37,978 bases of DNA, from the NCBI GenBank assembly GCA_024695145.1, contig JAILIS010000036.1, positions 1-37,978 of the forward strand, written 5' to 3'. This DNA comes from Lachnospiraceae bacterium (GTDB taxonomy: Bacteria > Bacillota > Clostridia > Lachnospirales > Lachnospiraceae). Below the pieces are notes generated by a model. That model was not told the origin of the DNA. It made no database searches and saw only the letters and a program-made list of their open reading frames with translations. Positions within the stretch are counted from its first letter, which is position 1; the number at the start of each line of letters is the position of its first letter. Below are positions 15,751 through 24,398 of this stretch, in pieces. The translations under genes were made by a program, and so were the position numbers.

Positions 15751-15858
15751 GCACTTGTAACCCCCCAATATGAGGATAGTTCTTACGGACTATCACCCAT
15801 AAGAAAGAAATACCTTCTCCAAAATGGCTCCTGAATATTCGGGAGCTGTTTTCTTTTT
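15751..15858 (+). ncRNA. Candidate small RNA in the ftsH-amylase gap
   Basis: The 338-bp gap 15612-15949 holds no convincing gene. A TATAAT at 15745-15750 (poor -35) is followed by a C-run, a hairpin GATAGTTC/GGACTATC (15774-15793 region), and a strong 9-bp terminator GCTCCTGAA/TTCGGGAGC at 15826-15846 with T-rich tail. Together they could make a transcript of about 100 nt. I recognise no known RNA family; it could equally be only the ftsH terminator. Confidence 0.3.
15825..15858 (+). terminator. Rho-independent terminator before the amylase gene
   Basis: GCTCCTGAA pairs with TTCGGGAGC (9 bp, one G-T) around a 3-nt loop, followed by TGTTTTCTTTTT and another T-run. It ends ftsH transcription or a small RNA and sits just before the amylase promoter. 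Confidence 0.82.
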
Positions 15859-15885
15859 ACTTTTTTTCCCAATATATGGTATAAT
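15856..15885 (+). promoter_or_regulatory. Extended -10 promoter of the amylase gene
   Basis: TGG directly precedes TATAAT (15880-15885), an extended -10; TTTACT (15856-15861) is a plausible -35 at 18 bp. The predicted start near 15892 gives a leader of about 58 nt. Confidence 0.6.
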
Positions 15886-15949
15886 ACTTCCCGGGGAATA
15901 TGCAGATATTGATTATCTGTTATATAAGCTTTTATTAATGAGGGGAAAA

Positions 15950-18118
15950 ATGGATATAGGCACGTATAACGAGATACTGCAAAAAGGCAGGTTTATCACG
16001 AATTACAAGCCCGTTCTGAACAGAAGGGCGATCTTTTCCGACTATTCGGAGGACTACATCATCCCACTGGAACCAAGTGCATACGGAGAGGTTACGATCA
16101 GGCTTCGCAGTATCCGTAACAATATCGATTACGCAAAGCTTGTATGTAACGGCGAGGCTTTTCTCATGGAGATCACCGAATCCACTGAGGAGTTTGATTT
16201 TTATTCCGTAAAATACCGCCTGAGTAATGAGATGATCAGGTACCATTTTGAAGTGGGCTCGGCAGGAACCAGGTGTTTCTATGACACCAGGGGCGTGGTA
16301 AAGGATACAAATGATTATTATGATTTTCGCATACGTCCCGGTTTTTCCACTCCCGATTGGGCAAAAGGAGCCGTGATCTACCAGATATACACCGACAGAT
16401 TCTACAACGGGGATCCCACAAACGACGTACTTACCGATGAATACAGATATATAGGTGAGAACGTCACGAAAGTGGACGACTGGAACAAATATCCGGCGTA
16501 TATGGGTGTCCGTGAATTCTATGGCGGTGATCTTGCCGGCGTGATGGAAAAGTTTGACTATCTTCAGGATCTTGGGATAGATGCCATATATTTTAATCCG
16601 TTGTTCGTATCACCTTCGAATCATAAATATGATATCCAGGATTATGATTATATAGATCCTCACTTCGGTGTTATCTTGGATGACAGGGGAGAGCTTCTTG
16701 AGAAAAATATCGGCGGGAACAATAACGCCACAAGGTACATAAACAGAGTGACGAACAAGGCTAATCTGGAAGCTTCCAACCGTTATTTCGCCGCTTTTGT
16801 CGATGAGGCTCATAAAAGAGGGATCAAGGTAATAATAGACGGGGTGTTCAATCATTGCGGTTCATTCAACAAATGGATGGATCGTGAGAGGATATATGAA
16901 GAACAGGAAGGTTATGAGAAAGGGGCATTTATCAGTAAAGACAGCCCTTATCATGATTTCTTCAGGTTCTTTGAGGACAGATGGCCGTACAACACAACAT
17001 ATGACGGGTGGTGGGGGCATGACACACTGCCCAAGCTCAATTATGAAGGATCAAGGGAACTGAGGGATTATGTACTGCGGATCGCCAGAAAATGGGTATC
17101 CCCTCCGTATAATGCCGACGGATGGCGTCTGGATGTGGCAGCGGATCTCGGACACAGCCCGGAGTATAATCACCAGTTCTGGAAAGATTTCAGAAGAGCG
17201 GTCAAGGAAGCCAATCCTCGCGCTATAATCATCGCCGAGCATTACGGGGATCCTTCGGGATGGCTTGCCGGAGATGAGTGGGATACCATAATGAACTATG
17301 ATGCATTTATGGAACCGGTCACATGGTTTCTCACGGGAATGCAGAAACACAGTGATGATTTTCGCCAGGATCTTCTTGGAAATGCCGATGCATTTGAAGG
17401 GATGATGCGAGAAGCCATCGTAAAGTTCATGGCGCCTACGCTCTTTACCACAATGAACGAGCTGTCCAATCATGATCATTCTAGATTTCTTACAAGGACC
17501 AATCATGTGGTGGGCCGTGTAGCTGATAAAGGCTACGAGGCGGCCAATCAGGGCGTTAACAAGGCTGTTATGAGGGAAGCTGTGGTCATTCAGATGACCT
17601 GGGCCGGATCGCCTACGATCTATTACGGTGACGAGGCGGGAGTATGCGGATTTACGGATCCCGATAACAGAAGGACATATCCCTGGGGAAGGGAAGATCA
17701 TGAACTGATCAGGTTTCATAAGGAGATGATACGGATCCACAAAGAAAACCGCGAGATCATCACGGGAGCAGGAATAATCCTTCATAAAGATTATAACGTC
17801 ATCTCATACGGACGGTTTGTCAAAGATAACGAAATAATAGTCATAGTCAATAACAACGACTGCGACAAAGAGATAAATATGAGGGTATGGCAGACGGGCC
17901 TTCCGAGAGAATCATTCGTGACAAGACTCATGATCACCGATGCGGACGGATTTTCAACAGAACCTGTCGAATATACGGTCAGTGACGGAAGACTCCAGAT
18001 AACCCTGCCCAAAACTTCCGCAGTAGTACTGAAGGGAAGACAGGGAAACGGAAAGAAGGCCGAAGAAGAGACAAAGCGCATAAGTCCTTTACAGAAACTT
18101 GAATATCTGTTACATTAA
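15950..18118 (+). CDS. GH13 alpha-glycosidase (neopullulanase / cyclomaltodextrinase type)
   Basis: A 722-residue enzyme without signal peptide. An N-terminal beta-sandwich (about 1-110, CBM34-like) precedes a GH13 barrel: region I GVFNHCG, nucleophile D395 in GWRLDVA, acid/base E430 in IIIAEHYGD, and transition-state D509 in LSNHDHSRF. The C-terminal beta domain follows. This layout fits GH13_20 enzymes, which cut alpha-1,4 links of cyclodextrins, pullulan or maltooligosaccharides inside the cell. I start at ATG 15950, 5 nt after GAGGGG; the longer frame back to 15824 would begin inside the terminator hairpin and upstream of the promoter. A two-domain regulator gene follows after 35 bp, probably in the same transcript. 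Confidence 0.9.
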   Translation: MDIGTYNEILQKGRFITNYKPVLNRRAIFSDYSEDYIIPLEPSAYGEVTIRLRSIRNNIDYAKLVCNGEAFLMEITESTEEFDFYSVKYRLSNEMIRYHFEVGSAGTRCFYDTRGVVKDTNDYYDFRIRPGFSTPDWAKGAVIYQIYTDRFYNGDPTNDVLTDEYRYIGENVTKVDDWNKYPAYMGVREFYGGDLAGVMEKFDYLQDLGIDAIYFNPLFVSPSNHKYDIQDYDYIDPHFGVILDDRGELLEKNIGGNNNATRYINRVTNKANLEASNRYFAAFVDEAHKRGIKVIIDGVFNHCGSFNKWMDRERIYEEQEGYEKGAFISKDSPYHDFFRFFEDRWPYNTTYDGWWGHDTLPKLNYEGSRELRDYVLRIARKWVSPPYNADGWRLDVAADLGHSPEYNHQFWKDFRRAVKEANPRAIIIAEHYGDPSGWLAGDEWDTIMNYDAFMEPVTWFLTGMQKHSDDFRQDLLGNADAFEGMMREAIVKFMAPTLFTTMNELSNHDHSRFLTRTNHVVGRVADKGYEAANQGVNKAVMREAVVIQMTWAGSPTIYYGDEAGVCGFTDPDNRRTYPWGREDHELIRFHKEMIRIHKENREIITGAGIILHKDYNVISYGRFVKDNEIIVIVNNNDCDKEINMRVWQTGLPRESFVTRLMITDADGFSTEPVEYTVSDGRLQITLPKTSAVVLKGRQGNGKKAEEETKRISPLQKLEYLLH

Positions 18119-18153
18119 AAAATGCTTAAATTCTTATAAACAGAGGGTTACGG

Positions 18154-18843
18154 ATGTTTGGTCTTGGAAATAAAAAGAAATCGGCAGATTCGAATGTTAA
18201 CGTCAGCGACGAGAGAAAATTCGTCTCGGAGCTGTCTTATAATGTGAGAAATCCTTTAAACACGATATGCGGGATCACTGAGATCACCAAGAAGAATATC
18301 ATGAATGACTGCGACAAGGAGACTCTCCTGTCATATCTTGATATACTCGGAGATGCCGCAACAGAGCTTCAGCAGACGATAGATCATTTCTTTGAATGTT
18401 TCGAATCGGGTAATTTTTCAGCGATCTACGGAGACAACGACAAGACTACGGATACGGGGGCGCTCAAGAATCTTAGGGTTATGGTTGTCGAAGATTCGAG
18501 CGTCAGTCAGCTGATCGCAAAGGAACTGCTTGAGGAAAAGGGCGCAAAGGTGACGCTGTGCGACAGCGGCAGTGAAGCGGTTGAGAAGTTTTCCAACTCG
18601 ATCACCGGGACATATGATGTTATATTTATGGATATCAACATGCCCGGAATGGACGGGTATGAGGCAACGGAAGCTATCCGTCAGAGTCTGCATGCACAGG
18701 CCAAAACGGTTCCCATCATTGCCATGACGGCGGAAGCACTTCCGGATGACATCCAGATGGCATTAAAGGTCGGGATGAACGCCCATGTCAGCAAACCCAT
18801 AAATGCTGAAAAGATAGTATCGGCGATCAAAAGGGTTCTGTAA
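18154..18843 (+). CDS. Response regulator with a histidine-less HisKA-like domain
   Basis: A 229-residue soluble protein of two parts. Residues about 20-90 resemble the dimerisation/phosphoacceptor helices of a hybrid histidine kinase, but the H-box reads FVSELSYNVRNPLN, with tyrosine (Y29) where the phosphorylated histidine should be and asparagine where the next glutamate is. No ATP-binding domain follows. Residues about 108-229 are a complete receiver domain with acidic E/D pair (VVEDSS), phospho-acceptor D160 in IFMDINMPGMDG, the conserved T in MTAEA and lysine in SKPIN. GAGGGT precedes ATG 18154. The N-terminus could serve for dimerisation or for docking a kinase. No partner kinase is adjacent. 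The link with the amylase is positional only. Confidence 0.85.
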   Translation: MFGLGNKKKSADSNVNVSDERKFVSELSYNVRNPLNTICGITEITKKNIMNDCDKETLLSYLDILGDAATELQQTIDHFFECFESGNFSAIYGDNDKTTDTGALKNLRVMVVEDSSVSQLIAKELLEEKGAKVTLCDSGSEAVEKFSNSITGTYDVIFMDINMPGMDGYEATEAIRQSLHAQAKTVPIIAMTAEALPDDIQMALKVGMNAHVSKPINAEKIVSAIKRVL

Positions 18844-18850
18844 AAAAGTA

Positions 18851-18879
18851 TTGCAAAACCGATGCAATATGTGTATAAT
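18851..18879 (+). promoter_or_regulatory. Promoter of tRNA-Phe
   Basis: TTGCAA (18851-18856) and TATAAT (18874-18879) are 17 bp apart. Predicted start near 18886, seven bases before the mature tRNA. Confidence 0.8.
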
Positions 18880-18892
18880 GGCTTTTGCTGAT

Positions 18893-18965
<73 letters not shown>

Positions 18966-18977
18966 CTGCATGAACAG

Positions 18978-19010
18978 CTCCGTGCACCATAAGGTGCATG
19001 GAGTTTTTTT
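18978..19010 (+). terminator. Rho-independent terminator of tRNA-Phe
   Basis: CTCCGTGCACC (18978-18988) pairs with GGTGCATGGAG (18993-19003) around ATAA with one G-T pair, followed by seven T. Confidence 0.92.
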
Positions 19011-19093
19011 GTGAAATGAATGCGAAATGATTTACAGTATGAAAAAGCCATGTTATACTTTACTGTCTTGTTTTTGTATAAATGGGAGATATT

Positions 19094-20872
19094 ATGAGAA
19101 GATCGAACGGTGTAAAATATATGATCATTCTGTCAGCAGCTGCCGTGCTTTTTACGGGCTGTAATGACATTTCCTTCAAAGAAAAAAAGGAGGACCAGGA
19201 GACAAAGAAGATAAGCGTATCCGTTGAAAACCCTGTCAGATCCGATATCGAGATCACGGGTGACTTTATCGGAAACGTTTCTGCAGATTCAACGGTCAAC
19301 GTCTTAGCCAAACTTTCGGGAGATGTTACAAACACGTATTTTGAAGTGGGCGATCATGTCAATGCCGGAGATCTGATGTTTACGATAGATGATACTTCTG
19401 CGCAGATATCCATGAAGCAGGCAAAAGCAGCGCTTGATTCAAGCAGGGCTTCTCTTGGCTCGGCACAGGCGGGACTCGAGGCGGCCAGGGTATCAAACCT
19501 GTATACGGCTGCCCAGGTGACACAGCAGTGGGGGACCGCGGGAACCAACGAAATGCAGCTTGCAAATGCGGTCAATTCGGCCAAATACGGCCTGATGAAT
19601 GCAACCGAGAATAATGATGCCGCCGGTATACAGCTTGACAGTGTCAGGGATCAGATATCCGATATAGATGACCAGATAGATGAGCTGGAAAAAAATAAGT
19701 ATAACATGGCAAATTATGCCAAGGCACTGTCACAGATAAAGAATATATATACGGAGATTTCCGAATGTGCCGGTACGGCCAACCCTCCGGCAGCACTGGC
19801 TCTCGTGTATAACAAATACCAGATCAGCGGTCTCAGCCCGAATAACGCTGAAGCAGCCGCCAAAACATATCTTCAGATGTCCACAAGCGGAGGAGCCTCG
19901 ACCGTTCAGGAACTCGACTCCATGATATCGGGGGCAAATTCAGCATCCTCCGGTATAGACCAGCTTGAAGATGCCAGGGACCAGCTTCTTGTAACAAAAG
20001 CCCAGGCTGAGGTCGCCAAAACTGCCGCTTCCACGGGCGTATACCAGGCTCAGGAAGCAGAAGCCCTTGCCCAGAGAATGCTTGATGATTACAGAAACTA
20101 CACACTCGCCACGATAATCACGGGCGGAAATGCACAGCTGGCCGGGTCCACTTCCCAGATAGCTACTGCCGAGGCCGGAGTAAAACAGGTTCAGGCCGGG
20201 GTAGCGCAGGCCGAGACAGGAGTGGAAGCAGCCCAGCTTCAGCTTGATTATGCAAACGTCAAAGCTCCGGTATCCGGAGTGGTCACTTCCAAAAACATCA
20301 CGGTCAATAATATGGCGGCAGCGGGTTCTCCGGCTTATGTCATCATGGCAGATGATACACAGTATGTGGAATTTTATGTTTCCGAGGCAGTTATGGACAG
20401 ACTCATGACAGGGCAGGAGATAACCGTTACGAGAAACGGCAGCACGTTTAAAGCAAAGATCACGGAAAACGCCGGAGTAGCCGATGCGTCAAACGGTCTG
20501 TTCTTTATCAAGGCACAGATACTGCCGGGCGCTGACAGGCTTATAAACGGAACAAAGGTAAAGATCACACTTGCTACCGACAGCAGGAGCTCGGTACTGA
20601 CGGTCCCCGTTGACTCGGTATATTACCTGAACGAACAGGCATATGTGTACCGGTGTTTAAACGGAAAGGCCGTAAAAACAGATGTTGTGACCGGAATATC
20701 CGACAGTGACAAAATAGAGATAACAGAAGGCCTTAGCGAGCAGGATAAGGTCATAACCACCTGGGCCAGCCAGCTTCGGGACGGCATGGAGGTTGAAGTC
20801 GAAAGAGGTACTCTTTCAATGCAGACTTCTTCACCGGATGAGATAGAGGTATTAAATGAAATCGCTGATTAA
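19094..20872 (+). CDS. RND efflux periplasmic-adaptor-type lipoprotein (HlyD/AcrA family)
   Basis: A 592-residue lipoprotein with signal peptide and lipobox FTGC, lipidated C23. Order: a biotinyl-lipoyl half (GDFIGNVSADSTVNVLAKLSG), a very long helical hairpin rich in Ala/Gln (about 105-390), the second lipoyl half (LDYANVKAPVSGVVTSKNI), then a beta-barrel and the membrane-proximal domain. The hairpin is longer than in AcrA. In a Gram-positive it must act outside a single membrane, as for SwrC-type systems. ATG 19094 has GGGAGA 4 nt upstream; the upstream ATG 19082 overlaps that site and is less likely. It overlaps the RND pump gene by 17 bp, so the two form one unit. Confidence 0.9.
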   Translation: MRRSNGVKYMIILSAAAVLFTGCNDISFKEKKEDQETKKISVSVENPVRSDIEITGDFIGNVSADSTVNVLAKLSGDVTNTYFEVGDHVNAGDLMFTIDDTSAQISMKQAKAALDSSRASLGSAQAGLEAARVSNLYTAAQVTQQWGTAGTNEMQLANAVNSAKYGLMNATENNDAAGIQLDSVRDQISDIDDQIDELEKNKYNMANYAKALSQIKNIYTEISECAGTANPPAALALVYNKYQISGLSPNNAEAAAKTYLQMSTSGGASTVQELDSMISGANSASSGIDQLEDARDQLLVTKAQAEVAKTAASTGVYQAQEAEALAQRMLDDYRNYTLATIITGGNAQLAGSTSQIATAEAGVKQVQAGVAQAETGVEAAQLQLDYANVKAPVSGVVTSKNITVNNMAAAGSPAYVIMADDTQYVEFYVSEAVMDRLMTGQEITVTRNGSTFKAKITENAGVADASNGLFFIKAQILPGADRLINGTKVKITLATDSRSSVLTVPVDSVYYLNEQAYVYRCLNGKAVKTDVVTGISDSDKIEITEGLSEQDKVITTWASQLRDGMEVEVERGTLSMQTSSPDEIEVLNEIAD

Positions 20873-23800
20873 AACCAGCCTGAATCGCCCCGTTGCAGTG
20901 ATAATCATTATAGCGGGGCTTGTTATATTCGGTATCAGTTCGGTGATAGGAATGTCCTTACAGCTTATCCCGGATATGGAAATGCCCATGGTCATGATAC
21001 AGACCGTTTATCCCATGGCAGGGCCGGAAGATGTTGAGAGGCTTGTCACCAAAAAGATAGAGGACGGCTGCGGGTCTTTATCGGGACTTGATACCACCTA
21101 TTCGTATTCAAGGGAGAATGTATCTGTTGTCCTCCTGCAGTTTGAGTATGGCACAGATATCGATGATTCCTATATGGATGTCAGGGAAGCGCTGGACATC
21201 GTCAAGCCGAATCTTCCCGATGACGCAAAAGACCCCGTTGTTGCGACGATGGATTTTAATGCCGCGCCTGTAATGCAGCTGTCGGTCAACTCATCTACCG
21301 AAGATGTCAGTAAGTTTGTGGAGGAAACGCTTTCTCCCGAACTTGACAAGATCAGTACGATCACCCAGGTGGAAGTAAACGGCGGCCTGGAAGATTACAT
21401 TTCCATAGAACTGATCCCCGAGAATCTGAAACAGTATAACGTCAGCGTCAATACAGTTGCCACTACGGTAGGAAGTGCTAACTTTACTTACCCTGCAGGA
21501 TCCGCAAAGCATGGCAGACAGATGGTGGATATAAGCTCCAGTGTTGAATACAAAACCCCGGAGGAACTGCGGCAGATCCCGATAACCACGTCAACAGGCC
21601 AGACCATACATCTGTCTGATATCGCGAATGTCCGCTATGCGTCAAAGAAGGCTTCATCATACAGCCGCTTTAAGGGATCTGACAACTTAAGTGTCAACAT
21701 ATCAAAACAGCAGTCCGCATCGGCTGTAACAGTCTCGAATCAGGTTACCAAGCTTATCAAAAGCCTTCAGGAGAGATATCCCGATATTGAGATGTTCGTA
21801 GTTTACGACAGTGCGGACATAATAAAATCATCCCTTAAGTCCATCGCGGAAACGCTCCTTTTGGGAATCGTCATCACGATGTTTATCCTTTTTGTCTTCT
21901 TCGGAGACATAAAGGGAAGCCTTATCGTCGGCTCTTCCATGCCGGTATCGCTTCTTATCACTTTCCTGCTTATGAGCTTTATGGGATTTTCGCTCAACAT
22001 GATCACCATGGGAGCGCTTGTTATCGCGATCGGTATGATGGTTGATAACTCCATCGTCGTTCTTGAGATGTGCTTCAGAAAGAAGGAAGACGGTCTTGAT
22101 TATAAAGATGCGGCATTTGAGGGAACCAAAATAGTTCTTAATTCGATCATCGCATCGACCATCACAACAGTAGTCGTATACCTGCCTCTTGCGATGATGA
22201 AGGATCTGTCCGGACAGCTTTTCGGACAGCTCGGTTATACTATAGTTTTTGCCCTTGTGGCATCTCTTGTTTCGGCGATAACCCTTGTTCCTCTGTGCTT
22301 TTCATTTTACAAGCCTGTCGAAAAGAAAGAATCAGCCGTAAACCGTTTCCTTGATAAGCTCTCCTCGGGGTATACAAAAGTACTCGGGAAATTTTTGAAC
22401 CATAAAGTACTGACCTCGATCCTGGCGATAGTGATCTTTGTTGTTTCCGTTGTGCTGATAAGATTTGTCAACTCGCAGCTTTTCCCAAACACGGATGAGG
22501 GACAGGTAGAGATCACGGTAACCTACAGACCCGGTACAAATATCGACACTGTAGACGAGAAAGTCAGACAGATCGAAGAATTTGTCAATAACAGCGAGTA
22601 TATCGATGATTATTCCGGAAGTGCCCGTGTCACGACGGGTACTGTAAATGCATATGTTGCCGACGGGGTCGAAAAATCCACCGCACAGATAGTTGATGAG
22701 TTTACTCAGGAGCTTCAGGTCTATGCCGATAACTGCGAGATATCCGTATCAGCAGCGTCGTCAATGGGTATCACCTCTCTCGGAGGAGGTAATACTTATG
22801 AAGTCGCCTTTGAAGGAACGGATCTGGATGATCTTGAGACAACGCTTCTCGAAGTGGATTCAATAGTCATGAATGTGGACGGAGTGATCAGTTCATCATC
22901 ATCCATGGGTAATACGGCATCAAGGGTAAAGGTGGATATTGATCCTATCAATGCGGCAGCCAACGGACTGACACCCGCCATGATAGGCGCATCACTTAAT
23001 ACTGCGATCAACGGCTCGGATACGATGAAGGTTACGATAGATGACAAGACATACCAGGTCACGGTTGAATATCCTGAAGATGAATATGAGACCGTAAACG
23101 ATGTTGAAAATATGTTTGTCACAAATACGCTCGGTAACGATGTACCGCTCAGAGATGTGGCTTCGGTCGTATACACCGACTCGCCTCAGGAGATCAACAG
23201 ACAGAACGGAAGATATTTTGCATCGGTTACGGCGACAGTCAGATCCGATGAAAAAGCGGATGTCACGAAAGCGATAGAAGATGCTGTTTCCGGCTACGTT
23301 CCTCCAAAGACTGTGGAAAAGACCGATGACCAGTCAACGGAGATGATGAACGATGAGTTCGCATCCATACTGAAGGCTATAGCCACAGCCATAATACTGG
23401 TATATATGGTCATGGCGATCGAGTTCGAGAATCTGAGGTATTCGGGCATGGTAATGTTCTGTATCCCGTTTTCACTGATAGGTTCGATCTTCCTGCTGCT
23501 TATCACAAGGGGACTGCTGTCCATGGTATCTCTTATGGGTTTTCTGATGCTGATAGGTATCGTTGTAAATAACGGTATCATATTTGTGGACTATACGAAC
23601 CAGCTCCGCGATGGCGGAATGTCTACCGCCGATGCCCTTGTGGCGACCGGCAAGTCAAGGCTGCGTCCCATCCTGATGACAACTCTTACAACGATACTGT
23701 CAATGGTACCCATGGCGCTGGGTCTCGGAAGAAACGGCGAACTGATGCAGGGAATGGCACTTGTAATATGCGGCGGACTTGTTGCCTCAACTGTGCTGAC

Positions 23801-23918
23801 ACTACTGCTGCTTCCCACGTTCTATATGATCATTCACAAGCACAACAAGGAAAGAAGAAGCAGAAAGGAAAAGAAGTCCCGAAGTAAAGCGCTAAAAGCA
23901 CCCCACGATGCGGTATAA
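20856..23918 (+). CDS. RND-family efflux pump (AcrB/SwrC-like)
   Basis: A 1020-residue inner-membrane transporter with twelve predicted helices and two large external loops, the usual RND length. Typical pieces are LNRPVAVIIIIAGLVIFG at the N-terminus, QLIPDMEMPMVMIQTVYP, and helix 4 with the essential acidic site in GALVIAIGMMVDNSIVVLE. A second-half repeat is MGFLMLIGIVVNNGIIFVDY. It is a proton-driven exporter of hydrophobic compounds, lipids or peptides; the cargo cannot be read. Start ATG 20856 lies inside the adaptor gene with AGAGGT upstream. No outer-membrane channel is expected or seen. A weak AACGGC/GCCGTT stem (23926-23974 region) follows. Confidence 0.92.
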   Translation: MKSLIKTSLNRPVAVIIIIAGLVIFGISSVIGMSLQLIPDMEMPMVMIQTVYPMAGPEDVERLVTKKIEDGCGSLSGLDTTYSYSRENVSVVLLQFEYGTDIDDSYMDVREALDIVKPNLPDDAKDPVVATMDFNAAPVMQLSVNSSTEDVSKFVEETLSPELDKISTITQVEVNGGLEDYISIELIPENLKQYNVSVNTVATTVGSANFTYPAGSAKHGRQMVDISSSVEYKTPEELRQIPITTSTGQTIHLSDIANVRYASKKASSYSRFKGSDNLSVNISKQQSASAVTVSNQVTKLIKSLQERYPDIEMFVVYDSADIIKSSLKSIAETLLLGIVITMFILFVFFGDIKGSLIVGSSMPVSLLITFLLMSFMGFSLNMITMGALVIAIGMMVDNSIVVLEMCFRKKEDGLDYKDAAFEGTKIVLNSIIASTITTVVVYLPLAMMKDLSGQLFGQLGYTIVFALVASLVSAITLVPLCFSFYKPVEKKESAVNRFLDKLSSGYTKVLGKFLNHKVLTSILAIVIFVVSVVLIRFVNSQLFPNTDEGQVEITVTYRPGTNIDTVDEKVRQIEEFVNNSEYIDDYSGSARVTTGTVNAYVADGVEKSTAQIVDEFTQELQVYADNCEISVSAASSMGITSLGGGNTYEVAFEGTDLDDLETTLLEVDSIVMNVDGVISSSSSMGNTASRVKVDIDPINAAANGLTPAMIGASLNTAINGSDTMKVTIDDKTYQVTVEYPEDEYETVNDVENMFVTNTLGNDVPLRDVASVVYTDSPQEINRQNGRYFASVTATVRSDEKADVTKAIEDAVSGYVPPKTVEKTDDQSTEMMNDEFASILKAIATAIILVYMVMAIEFENLRYSGMVMFCIPFSLIGSIFLLLITRGLLSMVSLMGFLMLIGIVVNNGIIFVDYTNQLRDGGMSTADALVATGKSRLRPILMTTLTTILSMVPMALGLGRNGELMQGMALVICGGLVASTVLTLLLLPTFYMIIHKHNKERRSRKEKKSRSKALKAPHDAV

Positions 23919-24100
23919 CGGCTTTAGCAAATGTATCAGTCAGAATATAACAGATTCTTTCTGCCGTTTTCTTATCATTCTTTTTTCTTCCGGTTCGAAA
24001 TAATTCTTCATATTATAATACCTCTTTATCGCATCCCCTCGACGCAGATATACTACCTTTTTTTCGCCTTAGGGCAATGATCAATTACTCTAAGAAATTA

Positions 24101-24135
24101 AAACCGTACCAAGGAATAATTCTTTGGTACGGTTT
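24101..24135 (-). terminator. Terminator of tRNA-Gly
   Basis: AAACCGTACCAAGGAAT and TCTTTGGTACGGTTT form a stem of about 14 bp. Read on the minus strand, it lies after tRNA-Gly and continues into TTTTAATTTC. It may also stop readthrough from the RND genes. The rest of 23919-24100 shows only AT-rich non-coding sequence. Confidence 0.8.
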
Positions 24136-24165
24136 ACAAATCCCGTGACTATGTGCAAAACAAAG

Positions 24166-24236
24166 AGCAGGTGATGGGAATCGAACCCACGTCACCAGCT
24201 TGGAAGGCTGGTGTTCTACCATTGAACCACACCTGC
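24166..24236 (-). tRNA. tRNA-Gly (TCC)
   Basis: On the minus strand, GCAGGTG (24236-24230) pairs perfectly with CACCTGC (24173-24167), and the discriminator is T at 24166. The anticodon loop CTTCCAA gives anticodon TCC (plus-strand GGA at 24202-24204). The T-loop TTCGATT is present. No CCA is encoded. Confidence 0.96.
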
Positions 24237-24273
24237 ATCGAATATATGGAAACTGCTTTTACTAACGTATGCC

Positions 24274-24302
24274 ATACTATCAAGATTCCGTGTTTTTGTC
24301 AA
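24274..24302 (-). promoter_or_regulatory. Promoter of tRNA-Gly
   Basis: On the minus strand, consensus TTGACA (24302-24297) and TAGTAT (24279-24274) are 17 bp apart, about 37 nt before the tRNA. Confidence 0.7.
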
Positions 24303-24333
24303 GAAAAAACTGACAGACGTCTGACAGATGCCA

Positions 24334-24362
24334 TTGCACAGCGCATTAAAGCAAGCTATAAT
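24334..24362 (+). promoter_or_regulatory. Promoter of the chemoreceptor gene
   Basis: TTGCAC (24334-24339) and TATAAT (24357-24362) are 17 bp apart. It is of sigma-A type, not the sigma-28 type often found before chemoreceptors. A 10-bp palindrome CAGACGTCTG (24314-24323), flanked by CTGACAG repeats, lies just upstream of the -35 and could bind a regulator. Confidence 0.75.
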
Positions 24363-24398
24363 ACTGGTAACTATAATCCGTTATGGAGGTAATCCGCT

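Noticed and set aside
15751..15858. Known riboswitch or 6S/SRP RNA
   Set aside because: None of the conserved cores I know (SRP GGAAGGAAGCAG loop, c-di-GMP, purine, SAM, guanidine pairs) can be found; left as an unassigned candidate.
15824..15949. N-terminal extension of the amylase back to ATG 15824
   Set aside because: The ATG is inside a strong terminator stem and upstream of the extended -10 promoter; ATG 15950 has a good GAGGGG site and begins the conserved domain.
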